Below are positions 60,443-64,000 of a stretch of 64,000 nt of DNA, piece by piece. Below the pieces are notes generated by a model that worked only from the letters and a program-made list of their open reading frames with translations, had not been told where the DNA came from and made no database searches. The stretch lies in the NCBI GenBank assembly GCA_947247005.1, contig OX365947.1:3300530-3364529 (forward strand), in the 5' to 3' direction. The stretch is from Spisula solida. Lineage: Eukaryota > Mollusca > Bivalvia > Venerida > Mactridae. The position numbers were made by a program, and so were the translations under genes. Every line of letters begins with the position of its first letter. Positions within the stretch are counted from its first letter, which is position 1.

Positions 60443-61714
60443 TTTCTTCAGGTGAGCTATACATGACATCTTTTCTTCACGTGAGCTATACATAGTGTCT
60501 TTTATTCAGGTGAGCTTTACATGGTGTGTTTTTCTTCAAGTGAGCCAACATGACATCTTTTCTTCACGTGAGCTATACATGGCGTCTTTTATTCAGGTGA
60601 GCTATACATGGTGTCTTTTATTCAGGTGAGCTATACATAGTGTCTTTTTCTTCAGGAGAGCTATACATGGTGTCTTTTATTCAGGTGAGCTATACATGGT
60701 TTCTTTTTCTTCAGGTGAGCTATACATGGTGTCTTTTATTCAGGTGAGCTATACATGGTGTCTTTTATTCAGGTGAGCTATACATGATGTCTTATTCAGG
60801 TGAGCTATACATGGTGTCTGTTCTTCAGGTGAGCTATACATGGTGTCTTTTATTCAGGTGAACTATACATGGTTTCTTTTTCTTCAGGTGAGCTATACAT
60901 GATGTCTCTTCTTCAGGTGAGCTATACATGGTGTCTCTTCTTCAGGTGAGCTATACATGATGTCTCTTCTTCAGGTGAGCTATACATGATGTCTCTTCTT
61001 CAGGTGAGCTATACATGATGTCTCTTCTTCAGGTGAGCTATACGTGGTGTCTCTTCTTCAGGTGAGCTATACATGATGTCTCTTCTTCAGGTGAGCTATA
61101 CATGGTGTCTTTTATTCAGGTGAGCTATACATGGTGTCTTTTCTACAGGTGAGCTATACATGGTGTCTTTTATTCAGGTGAGCTATGCATAGTGTCTTTT
61201 CTTCAGGTGAGCTATACATGGTGTCTTTTCTACAGGTGAGCTATACATGATGTCTTTTCTTCAGGTGAGCTATACATAGTGTCTTCTTCAGGTGAGTTAT
61301 ACATGTCGTCTTTTCTTCAGGTGAGCTATACATGGCGTCATTTATTCAGGTGAACTATACATGGTGTCTGTTCTTCAGGTGAGTTATACATGGTGTCTGT
61401 TCTTCAGGTGAGTTATACATGTCGTCTTTTCTTCAGGTGAGCTATACATGGCGTCATTTATTCAGGTGTGCTTTACATGAAATCTTGTCTTCAGGTGAGT
61501 TATACATGGTGTCTGTTCTTCAGGTGAGTTATACATGGTGTCTTTTCTTGAGGTAAGCTATACATGGTGTCTTTTCTTCAGGTGAGCTGAACATGGTGTC
61601 TCTTTTCTTCACTTTAGCTATACATGGCGACTTATCTTCAAGTGAGCTTTAGATGGTGTCTTATCTTCAGATGAGCTATACATGGCATCTTATCTTTAGG
61701 TGAGCTATACATGG
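60443..61714. repeat. 29-bp tandem repeat made of fused splice sites, about 43 copies
   Basis: Unit: GTGAGCTATACATGGTGTCT followed by TTTCTTCAG. Junctions between units read TTTTCTTCAG|GTGAGC: a pyrimidine tract plus AG joined directly to a GTGAG donor, on the same strand as gene B. Nearly every copy keeps the AGGTGAG core while other positions vary. It lies in the intron after the exon at 60046. Confidence 0.93.
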
Positions 61715-62842
61715 CCATTTTGGCCCTCTTGTTGAGTTAAGTAACTACTTGCTCCTTGCCTCACATCCTTCAAATATTCTATACAATTTCAAGCAAATTG
61801 TCTATTGCCAACAATTTGAAATTTTTCTTGTATATTTCCTACTCACAATTTTCAACAGACAATGGACTGAAGTTTGTAAACTTCACATTCTAAAGGTGGT
61901 TGAGTTTGACAAGCCTTACACAAATATGTTTAGGTGTTGGTTTGCCTGGTACCGCAAAGTTTTGTTTAATTCAACTGTAATGACATTTTTTTTTAAGAAA
62001 GTAATTTTAGTTTACACAATATCTGCTTGTGAACTGAAGTCGTGGACCTCGTCAACTTTTCAATTAATTCTTTGTTGTTTGTACTGGAGTACTCCTACAA
62101 AAACAGTGTCAACATTCGGTAAATACAGCGTAGAAATGGTGTCGCGTAGAATCGGGTGTCTCGCTAATGTTGATGAATATTTGAGTATTTGAGAATTTGT
62201 CAAAGGAAAGCTCCTGTATTGATGATTAAAGAAACATTCAAGTTTGTTTTTTATGATGTTTGATATTATTTGATGTAAACATCCGTTTCTATATGATTAC
62301 ATTGTTGTCAAAGATTCTTACATATTTATTAATTTTCCCAATACAAATAAACGTATTATGTTTGAAAAACATATTTTGTGATTAGTATTTACATGAACCA
62401 GGCCTGGTGATATGGTTAATATTGTTAAGTCATTCTATAGAGTGTGTGATCTTTTCTGAAATGTAAGCATTTTTATACGTTTTCTAAAAATTATAATGTG
62501 CTAAATTATTTAAATGGAATTCGTGAAAATTTCGTGCTTTTCTATGGTACTATCAGGGTCGTCATTTCTACAAGTTAAAACATGCTTACATCACAATGCT
62601 GACTATTATTGAGAAACAATAATTTTGTGCAATTTCATTCAATACATCAGAGTAAAATCGTGGCAGTCAAAATTGTCTTGCATTATTTTGAAATATTGCA
62701 ATACTGAGTATGGGTAGCTATTAACCAAGAGGGTGTAAGTCCTGTGTTTGAGTATATGGTAAGACTCATCCCGACACGCCCCTTTCTTCATAATACTTTC
62801 TGTGTACAGATGTCATGAAATATTTCTCCATGTAATATTTTT
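61715..62842. other. Gene B intron with unassigned open frame
   Basis: A 147-codon plus-strand frame (61749-62192) begins just after the array. It includes NILYNFKQIVYCQQFEI and NRQWTEVCKLHILK, each next to AG sites, but no reading fits the phases at 60148 and 63575. Some of it may be exon. The rest shows nothing. Confidence 0.3.
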
Positions 62843-63138
62843 AGTCCCCTACCGATTTTTGACCGGAGAGGACTATAGGTTTGCCCTCCGTCCGTCAGTC
62901 AGCCAGTCAGTCAGTCTGTCAGTCTGTCAAAAACTCTAGATCCTGACATAACTCAAACAGTTTCCAAGCTAGGTTTATGAAACTTGGTATGTGGATAGGG
63001 GGCATTAAGGGGATAATGCACGTCCTACAATATTTTAATCTTGACCAAAATTGTGGTTGCTATGGCAACAGAAACATTGAAAATGGCTTCAAACCGGTAG
63101 GGGACTTCAGTATTGCTTGCAATTCTTAATTACTTGTT
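62843..63138 (+). mobile_element. AGTCCCC-box repeat, copy 4
   Basis: Full-length: AGTCCCCTACCGATTTTTGA at the left, a CAGTC/CCGTC tract at 62889-62928, the conserved body, ACCGGTAGGGGACT and the TTAATTACTTGTT tail. Same orientation as the other three copies. Confidence 0.9.
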
Positions 63139-63211
63139 GATTTTAGTTTTAATTATCTTTAATTAAATCCATTACAATATGACTGCCTCTGGATCATCAT
63201 GAATGCCTTCA

Positions 63212-63414
63212 TACTGTAAACCAATTTACTTTCGCGAATACTAACTTTCGCGTTTTGCTGATCATCGGCATATTCCCGACTACAAAATTTCGCGTTTCTA
63301 AGTTTCCTGCAATGTCAATATGAGCACTTTCGCGGCAACATAATTTCGCGAAATTCTACCACTCACGATATCCGTGAAAGTAAATCGCGTGAAATAATTT
63401 CTAGGTTTACAGTA
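63212..63414. mobile_element. TTTCGCG-rich palindromic MITE, copy 2
   Basis: TACTGTAAACCAATTTACTT at the left opposes TTTCTAGGTTTACAGTA at the right; the inside carries several TTTCGCG/CGCGAAA pairs. It matches 48570-48783 in inverse orientation. Confidence 0.82.
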
Positions 63415-63574
63415 TATTGATGTGATTGTGTTTATGTCAGTTGTTGATGCTCTGTAGTGGGAGAAAAGTGAGTTACTGATTGTATTCAACTATCAGGCTT
63501 TCACTTCATCTAAAACATAAATGATTGTTGAAATAATAACAACCATAACTTATTATAAAATGTTTCTGTTTCAG

Positions 63575-63620
63575 AATATGATCTCCATGTAGTACAAAGA
63601 AAAGAGCAATTCTATGCCAA
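63575..63620 (+). CDS. Gene B exon candidate, product unknown
   Basis: A 46-bp block between ATGTTTCTGTTTCAG and GCCAA|GTTAGT. Only one frame is open: after two carried bases it reads YDLHVVQRKEQFYA and leaves two bases. The acceptor is strong. It needs one carried base, while the exon at 60148 ends in phase 0, so at least one exon between them is missing. Gene B continues past the window edge or ends in the array that follows. Confidence 0.5.
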
Positions 63621-64000
63621 GTTAGTGTTGTGTGTGTGACAGTAGGGAGGTTACGGTCCGTGTCAGTCTTGCGTCGGCCTGTAGGGTGCATGCGGTCCGT
63701 GTCATCGGTGTTGTGCGTAGGCCTGTAGGGAGGATTTGGTCCGTGTTACCAGTGCCGTTCGTAGGACAGCAGGGAGGATACATCCCGTGTCACCAGTGCC
63801 GTGCGTCGGACAGCAGGGAGGATACAGTCTGTGTCACCAGTGCCATGCATCGGACAGCGGGGAGGATACAGTCTGTGTCACCAGTGCCGTGCATCGGACA
63901 GCAGGGAGGATACAGTCTGTGTCACCAGTGCCGTGCATCGGACAGCGGGGAGGATACAGTCTGTGTACCAGTGCCGTGCATCGAACAGCAGGGAGGATAC
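63612..64000. repeat. 44-bp tandem repeat running off the window
   Basis: Unit: GGACAGCAGGGAGGATACAG then TCTGTGTCACCAGTGCCG and TGCATC. Early copies are diverged, later ones nearly identical, and the array is cut by the window end. It is the most GC-rich stretch in the window. Confidence 0.9.

Noticed and set aside
61749..62192. 147-codon plus-strand frame after the 29-bp array
   Set aside because: It is AT-rich and no sub-block fits the phases of the exons at 60148 and 63575. It is kept only as a remark in the intron entry.

Overview
The window looks like invertebrate nuclear DNA, most likely from a mollusc and probably a bivalve. The support is AT-rich sequence with no operon-like packing, tRNA-derived SINEs, many short inverted-repeat (MITE-like) elements, and minisatellites that cover roughly a quarter of the 64 kb by my hand-drawn boundaries. 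I see no rRNA, no CRISPR array, no intact transposase or reverse transcriptase, and no viral gene. The species call is inference.

There is almost no long open reading frame, but splice-site reading by eye recovers two plus-strand genes split into short exons. Gene A (about 6.0-13.05 kb, 5' part not found) has a 179-bp exon at 5971-6149, an exon at 12592-12649, and a possible last exon at 12800-12844 followed by overlapping AATAAA signals near 13017. Gene B begins near 18.7 kb, where a CRE-type TGACGTCA sits in an inverted repeat upstream of an ATG at 18824, and it runs off the right edge. I list its exon candidates at 18824, 21125, 24150, 27388, 29107, 35539, 38187, 39990, 45081, 46650, 48997, 54576, 60046 and 63575. 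In most of them only one frame is open. Several successive junctions keep frame: 18824>21125>24150, 29107>35539>39990, and 45081>46650>48997>54576>60046. Other junctions imply exons I could not find. I do not recognise the product of either gene.

The introns are filled with three kinds of material. (1) Tandem arrays with units of 17 to 119 bp; a 29-bp array at 60.4-61.7 kb repeats a fused splice acceptor/donor, and a 32-bp array at 35.9-36.4 kb repeats a Pol III B-box-like motif. (2) MITEs of several families. These include two copies of a TAGGGGTG-ended element with perfect 8-bp target duplications, each nested in a different MITE; a pair of Tc1/mariner-like MITEs, one with its empty site still present next to it; and a pogo-like MITE that split a 36-bp array. 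(3) tRNA-derived SINEs, all on the minus strand, and a four-copy family with AGTCCCCTACCGG boxes, all on the plus strand.

Layout: 0-13 kb gene A with AT-rich introns and arrays; 13-18.6 kb intergenic with arrays and one MITE; 18.6-64 kb gene B. All calls come from reading the sequence; none has been tested by alignment or transcripts.
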